Below, in pieces: positions 37,292 through 49,644 of a stretch of DNA of 64,000 nucleotides. Position 1 is the stretch's first letter; every line of letters begins with the position of its first letter. Below the pieces are notes generated by a model that saw only the letters and a program-made list of their open reading frames with translations, ran no database searches and was not told the DNA's origin. The stretch lies in NCBI GenBank assembly GCA_963920665.1, contig OY987265.1, positions 3,725,001 to 3,789,000 on the forward strand. The letters are read 5' to 3'. The DNA is from Straminergon stramineum. Its lineage: Eukaryota > Streptophyta > Bryopsida > Hypnales > Calliergonaceae. Position numbers and translations under genes: made by a program.

Positions 37292-37888
37292 TTAACCCCG
37301 AAAGGACCATAAGGCCACCACATGGCTTCTACAACTACATTTGTAGAAAATTCAAACTAAAAACTTCATGAATAGCCCATGGACAACAAAGAGACCCTTG
37401 ATGATTCGTTTGGCTAAAACCATTGGTACAATTTGATCGACAAATGATCGAGTGAGCAATTTTGGTGAATTTTTTGAGAATATAGAAGGCGCTTTGGGTT
37501 GTCATTTCACATCCACATATCTTTTTTTCTATGACTCAAAATGATTTGAAAAAAGTTAAATCATGATGATATGTACATGTGGAAAAAAATCAGAGTTTTT
37601 GGATCACTTTTGAGCATTCCGATTTCAACATTCCAATTTCACCATATGTACAAAGTTCCACCTAGTTGGATATCTTTCATCAATCTTGTCAATGCTAGCA
37701 TTTTTACAAAAATTGTACAATTTTGTTGATATTTTTTTCATAAAAAAGCTTCATAAGTCTTATTTCAGTTCAATGGTGGCAATTGTCAAAATTATTCCAC
37801 ACATTTGAGGACATATGCTTTTTACAAGAGCTAGACAAGAAAACAAGAGCTATGCTTAATAAAACACCCCTAGTCCTTTTGGAGCTAA
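37292..37888. mobile_element. TTAA element, 597 bp (private to unit 3)
   Basis: Left TTAACCCCGAAAGGACCATA. The right end 'agtccttttggagCTAA' gives an inverted match over about 17 bp, with the right TTAA mutated to CTAA. Units 1 (224-227) and 2 (13961-13964) have the empty site 'gatTTAAagtattt'. The internal sequence is unlike family A. Confidence 0.85.
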
Positions 37889-39783
37889 AATACTTGAACC
37901 TCAATCCTTATCTTAAACTACTGAGTTTGTAGTCCCATTTAATAATTATTCATCATCCGATGCAAGGGACAATAGATGTATCTCATCCAACAATGTCAAC
38001 CATAAAAAACTCATCTAAATCCATTCCTCCCCATTCATCCTCTTTAGACTCCATTATCTGCATAAGTGTTTATCCTAAACCATGAACATGGCAATCTCAT
38101 GGTGGAAAGTTTAAAAAATTTCATAAGATTTTCTAAAAATGATCATTGTTTACTGCTCTTGCTCCTTGCTCATACTTTAGAAACCCTGGTCCTCAATAAC
38201 TCCATCAATTGCAAAATCATGATGATTTGATTTCAAATACAAATCCTGTTCAATACTTGTGGGAGTTGAAGTCTCATCTCTCAAGGTTTTATTAAAATTA
38301 TTCCCACATGTAATCACAAATTCACATGCAAACATTCTTCAATCCAATGTATAATCATACATCTCATGCCCAAAATGTTAGTGTAGATAGCTTGTTTCAA
38401 AGAAATACTTGTACTACTATTGTCTTGTGACATATAAGAGGTTGTTGATTTTCCATTGCCATAACTTTTGCATTATTACTCCAAATGACTCAAGATTTCT
38501 AGAGATGGTATTCAAGACTATTTGACATCTTTTCTATATATTAAAAATATTTTTCAAAAATATTTATTATTTGTAAACAACCCTTATTAATGGCACACTT
38601 GCCAATTTGGTTTATTGTAATACAATTTCTAGTTTACAAAACCAAATTTGGATTTGGAAGCAACTTGTAGGGTCACACAAACTACCAAAGAGATTTCTAC
38701 AACTAGCAAATTTTTTGTCTCTTACAAGTGCTTGTTCAAAGTGCTCTTCTTTTATGAGAGTGAAGGGATGAATAAAATTTTATTTTATGAAAATGCATAG
38801 AATCTATAAGAAGCCTTTTGAAAGGAGGAAACTTTGGCCAATTGATTTTGCTTTGTTTTTTTGAATTCTTTCTAATTTCTAAAAATACCAACATCTAAAT
38901 AGTTTATTTATTTATTTACTTATTTTTGTTTATAAATCTTGGAGAATATTTTTTACTTAGACATTTTCAAATACATTATTTTTAATGATGTACTAATACT
39001 AAATGTTTTATTTTGCTTTTAAATATTTTCTTCCCAAAGTACATAGTAGTCCTTGTAATAGCCCAAATGCAACAAAATCAACAAGTGTTTGTTGGAATCA
39101 TTCGGATTTGAAGAAATGGAAGTTCATATTTTTGAATTTTATTCATAAGTACACCTTGTCCACTTGGAATATACAATAGAATGGGATTTTATGACATGTG
39201 GTTGATTTCAAATTTTTCCATGCTTGAAATGGCATTTTAAAAATATTTACATTAATGAACTATTTGTAGAGGTTTGTCCAATTCTTCAACTTTATCTCGG
39301 GAAACACTTGATAGGAAAGGTATTTTGAAAAATAACTTAACTTGTGATCCTTCTTGTTTGTTGCTCCATTTGCCTTAACTTTGAAAAGGGCCTTAGATTT
39401 ATTAGAATAACATGATTTAAGGAATTGTGCAATTATAGAATGTGTCATGAGGGATGGTTGATTGTATGTCCATTCATTATGATTTGTGCAAAAGAATTAC
39501 CTCCATTATTAATCATAACTCGTATTTTTAGATTGATTAATAATTGATATGTTGTACATTTTTATAGTCATAATAGACAAAAACTGATTTTAAGAATTTA
39601 GACAAGTGGCAATCAAAAGTTGCAAAGGACTAGACTTTTTTGTAAATATTTTCTAAATTCTCTTGTTTAGGAATACCAACATAGATATACTTGTGTAATG
39701 TCTCTTAATGATGTTTAAAGGTTTCAAAGGGTAGAAATTGTTTTGCACATAGGGACGCCTTCATCACCATAGTATTACCCCCC

Positions 39784-40734
39784 TTAACCTCTAAAGGACC
39801 AAACGGTGTTTTTTGGCAACATAGCGATTTTGGGCAGCTCACTACGGATGGAATTTTTATTTTTCTTTGAAATTTTTACACAACATGTGCCCGAGGAGTA
39901 GCTTTAAGACCCAATAATTTTCATAACTTTTGAATACATGGTTAAAAAGTTATTGTATAATATGTTGTTTTCATTGCTTGGCGGGCAGCTCGGGCAGCAA
40001 AAAAAAACTTCTTTAAAAATCACTTTTTTTTTAAATAAAAATTTGAAATTTATTTTCCTGATTTTTATATACATGGAAAGCTTTGAATCATTCCATTTTG
40101 ATCAATGAGATGAAAGTTATGAAGAGTTGTAGTTGTGGGTAGTGTGTGGGTAGTAATGGAATCTCTACTCTAAAATAAACTTTGAAGACCTTTATTTCAC
40201 TCAATTTTTAATATTTTTGGAAAAAAATAAAAACTTGAGGTGTAGATTGTTTATTACAACAATTTCACCATTGGGATTGTCATTTTTCAATTCCATAAAT
40301 AAATGATTAACAATTTAGTATTTTGAATCATTCTCTACTTCTTTCAACTTAATATTTTTTTCCTATATGTTGTACAATTCCAAATGATCTAAAATTTTTC
40401 AAAGATGTAGCCAACATGACTTGAAGAATGAATCCAACGAGTTACAACCATTTTGGACATTTTTTCATAATGATCTGACCTTGTGGAGTGCATCTGCCCG
40501 GATTTTCGCAGGGCCAAAAAATGGCTTTTTGTCACTTCAAATGCTAATATCCTACAATCCAAACGGTGGAAATTTCTGAAATTTTTTCCGCATCTTCCCA
40601 AACGAGATTACTACAAGATCCTACGGTTACATTTGTCCAAAAATGTATTTTTTCTGAAATTTGGTACTTGTACTAGAGATGACAGTTTTGGAGTGTTTTT
40701 GGTGAAAACATAGTCAAATACATTTAGGGGTTAA
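39784..40734 (+). mobile_element. Family A TTAA element, 951 bp, at a duplication junction
   Basis: Ends are TTAACCTCTAAAGGACC and 'catttaggggTTAA'. It is very similar to 17132-18087. The left flank matches units 1 and 2 exactly up to a TTAA (2312-2315 and 15865-15868). The right flank matches a different, earlier part of the unit (about 850 onward in unit 1). Confidence 0.88.
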
Positions 40735-42665
40735 GGTAGGAATTATCAATGTATGGATTTTAAATTGTAGGTCATCTTAAAAAAAATTTGAAAACTGTTT
40801 ATTCTTTGTAACCAACTGTAATTGCCATAACACTTGCCAATTTATTTCTTGCAATTGATACAATTTCTTGCAAAAAGAGCAAAGTGGGATTCCTAAGAAA
40901 CTTCTAAGGCGACAAAAACTACCAGAAAGATTTCTACAAACAACAAAATCTTTGTCTCACACACATGCTTGAGGTGTTCTTCTTTTATGTGAGTGAATGT
41001 ATTAAGGTAGGAGGCTCGAACTCCGTTCGGGCATTTTGAATCGCCCACCTGTCAAATGTACACTATTTGTATATGGGATTTTTTCATCTTTTCATGGATG
41101 TACCAACTGTGTACATTTGAGGAGGTGGGCGATTTTAGAGCCCTATACCATTTCGACTTCAAAAATTCATAACTAATTCTACAAAGTTCAAAAAAATATG
41201 AAACGACTTGGGTTAGATGTCAATTCCTCTTGTCTTTGAAGAAAAATTTACTGAAAAATATTTCAAGAAGTTTCACCTCCCCAAAATTCAGTTTCAGCTC
41301 TTAGATGGGCGCTTTATGAACCTCCTACCTTATATAATTGAATTTGATTAGAATGCAATTAATCTACTAGAAGCCTTATCAGTAAGGAATTAATGACGAA
41401 TTTTGCTTTTTTTATTTCTTGGCTTGTCGCTAATCTCTAGAAATACAAACACTGAAATATGCATTTTCTTGAAATTTTTATTTACCTATTGTTGTTGATA
41501 ACTTGTGGGAAAAATAATTTTTCACTTGGATTTTTGCAAATATAATGATGTACTAATACAAGATGTTTTGTTTTGTTTGTGAATATTTTCTTCTATTCTT
41601 TGATGGTACTCTTTGTATTAGTCCAAATGCAACAAAATCAACCAGTGTTTCTTGCAATCATTCTAATGTGAAGAAATGGATGTTAATGTTTTAACAATAT
41701 ATTCATAAATACACTATAGACCTCCTTGATCTGAGGATACACAGCATAATGGGCTTTTGTGGCATGTGGTTGATTTAGCAATTTTTTTGTGCTTGGAATT
41801 GCATTTTCTAAAATTTATAATAATAAATATCAAACATTTGCATACATGTGTTTCATTCTTCAACTTTATCTCGGTAGACACTTGTTAGAAAAGGTATCTT
41901 GGAATATGACTTGATTTGTGTTTCTTTCATGATTTGCATTAAATTTGAAAAAGAACTTTCATTTTATTAGAAATCATAATATAAAGAAGTGTACAATTAT
42001 AGATTGTGTCATTAGAGAAGGTTGAATGTATGACCATTCATCATAACTTGTGGAAAAAGTATTGCTTCCATCATTAATTGTAACTTACATTTTTTGATTG
42101 GTTAATGATTGATATGATCTACATTTTTATTGACAAAACAAAAAACAAAAACATTTTAAGACAAAAAGAAATAGTTTATTTAGACATTGTATTCAAAAGT
42201 TACAATGAACTAGAACTTTTTGTTAAAGATCTTCTAAATTCTCTTGTTTAACAATAAATACATACATTCACACACTTCTACAATGCTTTTTGATAATTTT
42301 TAAAGATTGCCAAAGGTAGCAATTGCTTTCTACATTAGATCCCCTTCATCACTAAAGTTATGTCCCCTTAGCTCTCCATGCTTCTATTTGTATAGCTCTT
42401 TCTCCTTCTAGTCTTCATCTATTTGTGATAAACATCAATATATATTATCTTCATTCTTGAAGTATGCAACACATTCAATTACATGATTATAGAATGTTAG
42501 TTAGTACTTTAGAATGAAGAACTCCGACATGATTATATTGTTACCCTTGATACATGTCTCATTTTCATCTGATTACATAATAAAGTGCACACCTTTGCTT
42601 AGCCTCTCTCCATAGAGATCAAACATTTACAAATTACAAGGGATCATATAAAGAATTTAGGGGTG
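40735..42665 (+). repeat. Second, more diverged copy of the unit's early part
   Basis: The order of landmarks matches unit 1 from about 850 to 2770: 'ctactagaagcctta', 'tgcaatcatt', 'gcatgtggttgattta', 'cccttcatca', 'tccccttag', 'ccatagagatc'. It lies directly after 37889-39783, which covers much of the same stretch, so unit 3 carries this part twice. No gene is seen. Confidence 0.65.
41005..41330. mobile_element. TA-target MITE, AGGTAGGAGG family (326 bp)
   Basis: AGGTAGGAGG and CCTCCTACCT form the ends, with TA on both sides (41003-41004 and 41331-41332). The interior is shared with 55040-55324 ('attcataactaatt(c)', 'cttgggttagatg'). Confidence 0.75.
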
Positions 42666-42675
42666 CAGTGGATCT

Positions 42676-42790
42676 TTAACCCCTAAATGCCGAGGCGGAC
42701 GTTTTTCGTCTAATGAATGACAAGGAATTCGTCCAAGGAAAGTTACAAAACAAAACCCATTGAAATGTTTGTTTTGGCTACTGGTACCAA
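42676..42790. mobile_element. Truncated TTAA element (left end only)
   Basis: It begins TTAACCCCTAAATGCCGAGG. The subterminal part ('tcgtctaatgaatgacaagg') is related to 59551-59600. No right terminus is found before the sequence rejoins the unit near 42800. Confidence 0.6.
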
Positions 42791-43185
42791 GGGATTGATG
42801 TGAATGAATTGCACAAATTCAGGTCCCTAATTGTAAACAATTTCTTTGGACTCTCTCAATTTCCATTTGAGTTGAAGTGGAAGATGATGTTGGTTGTTGT
42901 GTGGACATGAGTTGGGAATTTTTTGTGCTTCTATGTTGGTGTAGTCCTTAGTAGCATAAAGGGGGAATACTGTGATTCGAGCTATGGAGAAAAGGGTGGT
43001 CATGTGGTTAAAACCCTAAATGATGCATGTGGACCAATGGTCGTATGAGTCCAACTATTTGCCAATCAAGGAAGGAAAGTTGGTGATGGAAAACCTCAAA
43101 CTTAAGCCTACGGGATGGGAGATTTCATGTTTCCATTCATTGAGAGATAGGGCTCTATTTCCATATTCTCCAATTTGCTTTATGT

Positions 43186-44166
43186 TTACCCCCCCCCCCC
43201 TCCAAAACCAAGGTCTTTCTTTCCATCAAAAAACACTCAAAACCATCATTTCTATTGTTAAGTAGAGAATTTTTTTTTAAGGCAAATCTTTTCTTTTTCT
43301 TTTTTTGCATATGTAAGCACAGGATTTTGCACTTCACGAGTGTATAGGAATGTGTAGAAAATATATCAAAAACCTTGACCATGTAGATTGCAAGATATAA
43401 AGATTGATAGATATTTTGCATTTAAAGTGAAGACAACATTTTTTTTACATTGTGTAATGAGATTATAAGACTTTGAATCTTTTAACTTATAATGTTTACA
43501 CTATAAATTTTGAATTTCTAATTTTTTGTATTGAAGATTGGAGTTGAGAGTCTTGAGTTAAATATTTTAGAAACCAACACCTTGATTTCCATTTATTTTA
43601 AATAGTTAAGAAGAAGTGGGTACAAGCTAGATAGAATGAAAAATTTCAAATGAATTGTAGTTGCTTTAAGATGGAATTGAAACACACTAATCTCAATAGT
43701 GAGATTTTTCTATCCAAATAATTGATCCTTGGGGAATTTTGTTTTTGAAAATTCAGTTCAAAAGCAAGTTTGATATGTTATTTTCTCAAGAAGATGCAAG
43801 GATTGTTGTAAAAGAAGAAACTTTGTAACTTCCACATCACTAATTCAAATGGAAAAAATCAAAATTTTCCTTGTAGACAAAAATATAATCTATAAGAAAA
43901 AAATTCACGATTTTAAAAGAATAAAATTTCAAGCCTATGTGGTTGTTTTAATTCCTACTTATGGAATTGCTTTTCAAGCTTTAGGTGGCACAACTTTTTG
44001 TCTTGAGCACCAATTGAAACTTCAATTATATACCCATGACGCTAAAGTGATTTCCTATCTTCAAAATAGTTTGAGAAAATCACATCAAAAATTGAGATCA
44101 TAGGAGTTTGACCTTTAAATGTATCCTCTAAGGGGACACTTGGGACTTACTTACTTTAGGGTTTAA
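43186..44166 (-). mobile_element. Family B TTAA element, unit 3 copy (about 981 bp)
   Basis: The left end is TTACCCCC with an expanded C tract and the right end is 'cttgggacttacttactttagggtTTAA'-like. It shares its site with 22895-23646 in unit 2. An ORF at 43849-44103 is open by chance; I see no protein family in it. Confidence 0.5.
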
Positions 44167-44462
44167 GCATTAGGCGAGATTTGAGGGCTTTACAAGCTTG
44201 CAAGTTCCCAAGCTACGGGAAACACAAGAACTACGCCATTGTTGCAATCTGACATGGCCGAGATCATGCCATGTCAAAAAAAAATTGAATTTTTTTTTCA
44301 ATTTTTTCTTTTCATTTTAGAACTAATTTTTCATTCCTATTTTTATTTTTTTATATTTATTTTACTAGCAGCAGCCAACCATTCGAGGACAACACAGGGA
44401 ATAGGTAGGGGTACAAATTTGGAACGGGCATCCCTTGCCTCCAAATCTCCCCTGATGGTGCT
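44167..44462. mobile_element. Possible second-type TTAA MITE (296 bp)
   Basis: TTAA flanks both sides (44163-44166 and 44463-44466). The ends form an imperfect inverted repeat (ATTAGGCGAGATTTGAGGGC against ATCAGGGGAGATTTGGAGGC, 16 of 20). Unit 2 has no counterpart between 23646 and 'gtaactttgcac'. Its termini differ from the CCCCTAAA families. Confidence 0.5.
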
Positions 44463-45470
44463 TTAACCTTTGTACTTTATGCAAAATGGTTGAGTGATGT
44501 GATGAATGTAAAGTTGATCAAATATGATCCTCTTTTTTCAATTTATGTATGTAAGTACGCAAACTCATGAATAATTTGTCATAGGAATGTTTTTAAAAAT
44601 ATTTTGCAAAATTATGAAATATTTGAGAAATTTTAGGGTTGTCCTAAAAGTCTTAAAATCTTAGAACCAATATATTTGAAGTAGATGCTAGTATGACAAA
44701 CAACAACTTCGTTAGAAATTGTAGTTTAATCATTTATGCTTTGTAAAGTGGTTGCATAGGTACATAAAAATTCATTAATTTATAGATAGTAGTTTAAAAA
44801 AAATTTAATATGTAAATTTGTAAAGTACGAAATTATGAATTGATGACATTTTGAAAGAAGAAAATCTAATCTAATGAAGAAGAAGACTTCAAATAGTTAA
44901 TATCATAGCCAAATGCATCCTAGATTAAGTGGTAGAATTCAAAAGCTAAAAGACCTAATGCAAAATGAATTAAAGGGTGCACAAACATTGGTGGGCTTCT
45001 TAACATCTACAATCACTAATATAGTGTAGCTGAAGAGCATGTAGGATAGAAAATAATTCAGAAATGTAAATCACATTTTATTGGATATGAATGACTACAA
45101 CAATGGAAATTAAGTGAATTTAAAGCCAGATAGTGTTTAAAATTTTATAAATCTTATCACACCACCAAATATTTGCAATAATTTCATATGGTGAAATGAA
45201 AGAGATACTTCATTGATGGATTGTAAGAAGTAGAGGTAGAAAGGTCCTTATAATGAAGTCTGTTGTTCTTCCTCAGTCCTTAAAGGATATGGGATAATTG
45301 AAAATAAGGTGGAACTTGATTTCTTTTAGAAAAAATGCAATCTCTCTAATCAAAATATAATTTTTTGAATAATAGTATTCATTCATTTAATTTGTTTTAT
45401 CCATTTGTTTTGTTAGTTAATCAATAAATTGGAGAGGACTTGAAACATTAGTGCAACATATAAGTATCCA

Positions 45471-47118
45471 AATCATAATTTCAATGCAGGAGAGTTTTGT
45501 TGTTGTGGCATATTTTGATTGGTTAAGGAGAGGCAAATTAAGATTTATAATGCTTGTTGCTTGCTTGTGCAAATTTTGAACAAGGTGGTATGAAGTAGAA
45601 ATTTCAATCAAAGAAATCTACGCGAAATCTTTACTACTACCAACCAATTTTAACTTAGTGAGTGAAGATCCACCTAACTTCATGTAGTGAGTTCATGAGA
45701 TTGTTGAACTCACCTAACTTTTCACCAAACTATGCATCTATTCATGAATTTAATCTCTAACAAGCACTACTAGGAAAGGCTCAAAATTTACAGAGTACTA
45801 CTAGGTTAGGCAACCAAGCTCAACATGCATCTTCGGCCCAAACCCTAAATGATGCAGAATTGCCAATTTCAAAGTGTAGATAAGACCTAGACAACACTGT
45901 GGTGCATTGTAAGTCGGACGCATAACGTGTTGAAGGCCAATTCATCAGCTAAACTACATTGCAACATCAAATTCAAAACACACATGAAAACCTAGTTCCC
46001 TAATACAAAATTAAACTCCAAAGATGCCAGTTTGCTCCATTACACCCCTCAAGAGCATCGATGGACCCAATTGAAGGCAAAAGAGCTCTGACCTGCTAGG
46101 CTGCAGTGGCGATTGATTCTGAGCTGTTGAAGACTTGTAAATGAAGCTCGCATGAGAATTGATTTCTCTTCCAGCTCGACGTGATGAAATGAGTGATCTC
46201 TCATATACAGACAAAGAATTCTCGGGCTCCTCCGAAGCACAATTGAGAGTCCAGCACTTCGAAATCCAGACGCAAGGAGTTGAACAAAGGTGGAGAGAGG
46301 GTTGAAATATTCAACAAGATTATTCTTGAGAGCCGAGATGTGTACGAGGAGAATAGATAGGGATGTCTGGAATCTTCATGGCCAGGATGATTGAATTATC
46401 AGGTTGTGAATTCTTTGTTTCATAAACCAATTATTCTGTAGTAGGTGTGTTAGACCTTGCAACTCCTGCTCTGTAGAATTGCAGCAAATGGAAGGTCAAT
46501 TTGTTAGCTCACAATCCACATAATCTCACTATTGATCTACTTCTGACCTACCAACTAATATAACCAATTAATTTTCATGACCATGTACTATACTTGTTTA
46601 TGAGAGTTGCATGGACAATGAAGTCAACGAGCATTTACTGCCCCCAAATGTTAGGGGGGCGAATAAAATAGTGACCCCTACTACACCAGTGTAATCAATT
46701 CTTCATTAATGCGGATTGGACAGTCTATCTTAGCGTTCTTATTTTGAGCGAAATTTCGCTCGATCTGACAGATTCTAACCTCTCTGTTGCTCTCCCTCCA
46801 AATTTTGGCCTCTACAGTGAAGCCAACAAACTGACAGATGGAAAAAAAAAACACTGGTCTATCTTGACAAGTTCTTCTCAACACAAAAGTTGTGTGCTCA
46901 TGACTTCCCATTGGATGCATTTGATTTAACAAATTATTTGACATACTTGGGTTCTGGATTTTAGTCATTACTAGAAAAAGCAACCTCTCATTTGTACTGT
47001 GAGTCCCAGCAATTGACTTTGTGAATGTGATCTGCCAGAAAATTTGATGAGTATTACATTGAAGGATGGCCAGATGAAAAAACTCTTCCCAAACCAATGC
47101 CTGGGCCCTGGGTCATGC
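45471..47118. other. Non-repeat-unit DNA, no recognised gene
   Basis: This is less AT-rich than the units, especially 46000-46500. The longest frame is 46681-47097 on the minus strand (138 codons, opening MVWEEFFHLAILQ). It has no domain I recognise, and no splice or promoter context that I can defend. It could hold exons of a low-copy gene or a pseudogene, but I make no coding call. Confidence 0.3.
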
Positions 47119-48085
47119 TTAACCCCTCACCGTCGCAGGGGACGAAAAGTGTCTTCAGGTCAAATTCAAAGTCTTGTAACTTTTGCATCAGATGTCCGAA
47201 TCCAATAAAACTTGTTGGAAAAGTTGCGCTCTCTCTTCTAGTTTGTATGGTATAATTTTTAGATCAATAAAAGATGTACTGAATTTTTGGAAGCCAATCG
47301 AAGTTCACAAGTTCAACTCAAATTCACCAAATTGCATTTGATGGCTGCAACTTCGGGGGCTTGTAACTCCTTCATCCAATGCTCGTTTTCAATAAAATTT
47401 GTTGTGTTGCGTTCCCCTTGAAGTCTAGTTATTGTGGTAGAAGTTTCATGACAATCCAAGTTGTTCTGAATGTTTGGGAGCAATTCGAAGTTCAAAATCC
47501 TGACATTTTTGAATTAGAGTGAACTTCGGCGGCTTCTTTCTTCTTCATACAATGTTTTTTTCCAATAAATGTTTTTGGAAAAGTTTCGCATACTTGTCTA
47601 GTTTGTGTGTACAAAATTTCATATCCATCTAAGAAGTTATGAGTGAATGAGAAGCATTTTAGTAGAGGGAGGTTCAGTTTTTGATGTGTTTTTTGCAACT
47701 TTTCTTCCTGTTTTTTGACATTTCAAAGCCATTTTGCAGACATAATGTGTCAATTAAATGATATTTTTTTCATCAATGTGTTTGTATGCTGATTTTGAAT
47801 CACTTATTAGTTTCAAGTTTCTTTATTTCAGCAGATTTTGAAACCGAATTTCGCGTCCAACTGCGTTTTTGGGAAAAATTCAGCATCCTTTTTCAACACT
47901 AAAACATTATAATCTTTCAATCTATGCGGTCAAATGACACCAAATTTGTTGCAAGCCATCTACAACAAGTTCACTACAAGATCGTACGGTTGAGATCTCT
48001 ATGAATTATTAAAATTTATATTTATAACATTTAAAAAGGAATGCTGTTTTTGGAGCCGTTTGGGCCTGCGGTGGTGAGCGGTTAA
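47119..48085. mobile_element. TTAA element with GC-rich termini and internal ~180-bp repeats (967 bp)
   Basis: Left TTAACCCCTCACCGTCGCAG, right complement TTAACCGCTCACCACCGCAG (17 of 20 matching). The interior has about three diverged units of roughly 180 bp. Each contains a 'cttgtaact(c/t)', a 'ccaataaa' and an 'agtctagtt'-type landmark, starting near 47172, 47362 and 47530. Confidence 0.75.
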
Positions 48086-48369
48086 GCAGGCAAGGAAGTG
48101 TTACATAGAGGCTAAGCTTGTGGACAAGTCCATGGTCATGGTGGCTGTGAAGATTCACACTAGGGCTTTTTTTTGGACTATAGTAGAACCACCCATGACC
48201 ACCCACTTAAAAAATCTATGCATGGTCCGGAGCTGTAGAAGGCAATTTTAATTTACAGACCTGTGGACAGATAGAAATCATGAGCATTGCCAAAGTTTCA
48301 TAATTTTTTTCTTAAATTAAAATTGTTATGAATTTTAGAAGCCAAAAGTTGGCCTGCTCCCATCCCCAA

Positions 48370-48772
48370 TAAGGGAGCCGACCCCTTACTAATTACAAAC
48401 CCTATCTGACAACGTAGGGTGGAGTAATTCCAATCAGTAGCAGATTAGCAACAATTAATGTTGGCATAATTCCCGGGTAGTTCGTGGTGCATTACAATTG
48501 GCTACAAGACTCTCAAATTTGGACCCAACCCTTCTTGGATTTTGCAACCAGCCCTTGGTCGAAAAGAGGAAGGTCTGTATGGCCAATATGGGTAGAACAG
48601 AATCTTCAGCTTAAAAATTTGTAGTAATTATTTTGTGAGGAAAAAAAATCTGAAAAATTATGGAAACCTTATGAACTCTATTTCTGCTCATGGGAAAAAT
48701 TTCCCCACTATTGAAACCTCCCTTGTAGTATGTGTATCTGCTTAAGTGGTCAGAAAGAGGTCGGCTCCCTTA
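48370..48772. mobile_element. TA-target MITE, AGGGAGCCGACC family
   Basis: Perfect 12-bp inverted ends AGGGAGCCGACC and GGTCGGCTCCCT, flanked by TA (48370-48371 and 48771-48772). About 399 bp between the TAs. No coding sequence. Confidence 0.75.
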
Positions 48773-49644
48773 CATAGATTCATCCATCATTGTTCATCTA
48801 AAGACTAATCGGGCTCTCAAAACGAAGCAGATGTGTCATTACATTAATGGCCAAAAGATGGTGGGAAACCAGAAACGTAATGGTTACCTGTCAATCATCT
48901 CTCTGCAGAATTTCCCATTACCTGTGTATTGACCATGGGTTCTGGCTGGTAATGGGCGATTCTACCATAGTGTCCTTGTGCTGGCTTCACTGTACAGGCC
49001 AGATTTTGGAGGGACAGATTCACAGTGGTCAGATTCTCGCGAAATTTCACCATAAAAAAAGCCCTGGTTCACCCTCCTTCCTGTTGGTTACAGAAGAAGT
49101 ACTCAAGCTTATGTTTTCGCTAAAAGTGCTAATTATGTTTAGAAATATTCATTTGGAACATATCATGCATCTGAGTTTTTGGAATCAAATTTAGAGTCAT
49201 TTTTTTCTTTGGAATCAATCTGGTTTTCTTCATTTTCTTATCAACTTATGCTTTCCATGGCATGGCAATATCGGCCAGGAGCATGCAAAAATGCATTCTT
49301 ATTGCATTCGCCTGTGAGCAACAATTGAGCTGGATGTTACCACTGTTTGAGCATGTATGTCTTTGACCATTACATTTGCATGCCCCAGCACGTTGGTCTT
49401 GTAGTCTAAGTGCTCTACTGTGTGCATTGCTGAGTCAGATTTCTCTTAGAATATGTACATAGTTAACATCCTCAATAGCATACAGAGATGCTTCAGTCAG
49501 GAGCTTAAGACATGTCACAATTACCTTCATTCATATGCATCTATCCCAGCGTGACGAGAAGATAAAAGAATTTCAAATGTTTGAGAAGCAAAATTCTTGA
49601 TCTGCCAAACAATACATCCTGAATACCCCTGTCGGATCACTTAT
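48773..49644. other. Intergenic stretch, no recognised gene
   Basis: The ORF 48847-49194 (115 codons) has no recognisable domain or codon pattern. I see no repeats or termini in this interval. Confidence 0.3.

Larger units (their letters stand above)
37021..45470 (+). repeat. Segmental duplication unit 3 (incomplete, no ankyrin gene)
   Basis: It follows units 1 and 2 from the start landmark through about 39783. It then contains a second, more diverged copy of the early part (40735-42665). It continues with sequence matching unit 2 at 22800-24270 and then 24760-25110, ending near 45470 just before the place where the ankyrin upstream region would begin. In 37889-39783 and 44467-45470 I see no gene. 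Confidence 0.8.

Noticed and set aside
46681..47097. 138-codon minus-strand ORF as a gene
   Set aside because: No recognisable domain, no initiation or splice context, and it abuts a transposon. Reported only as part of an uncharacterised stretch.
48847..49194. 115-codon plus-strand ORF as a gene
   Set aside because: Composition and content look random; no family recognised.
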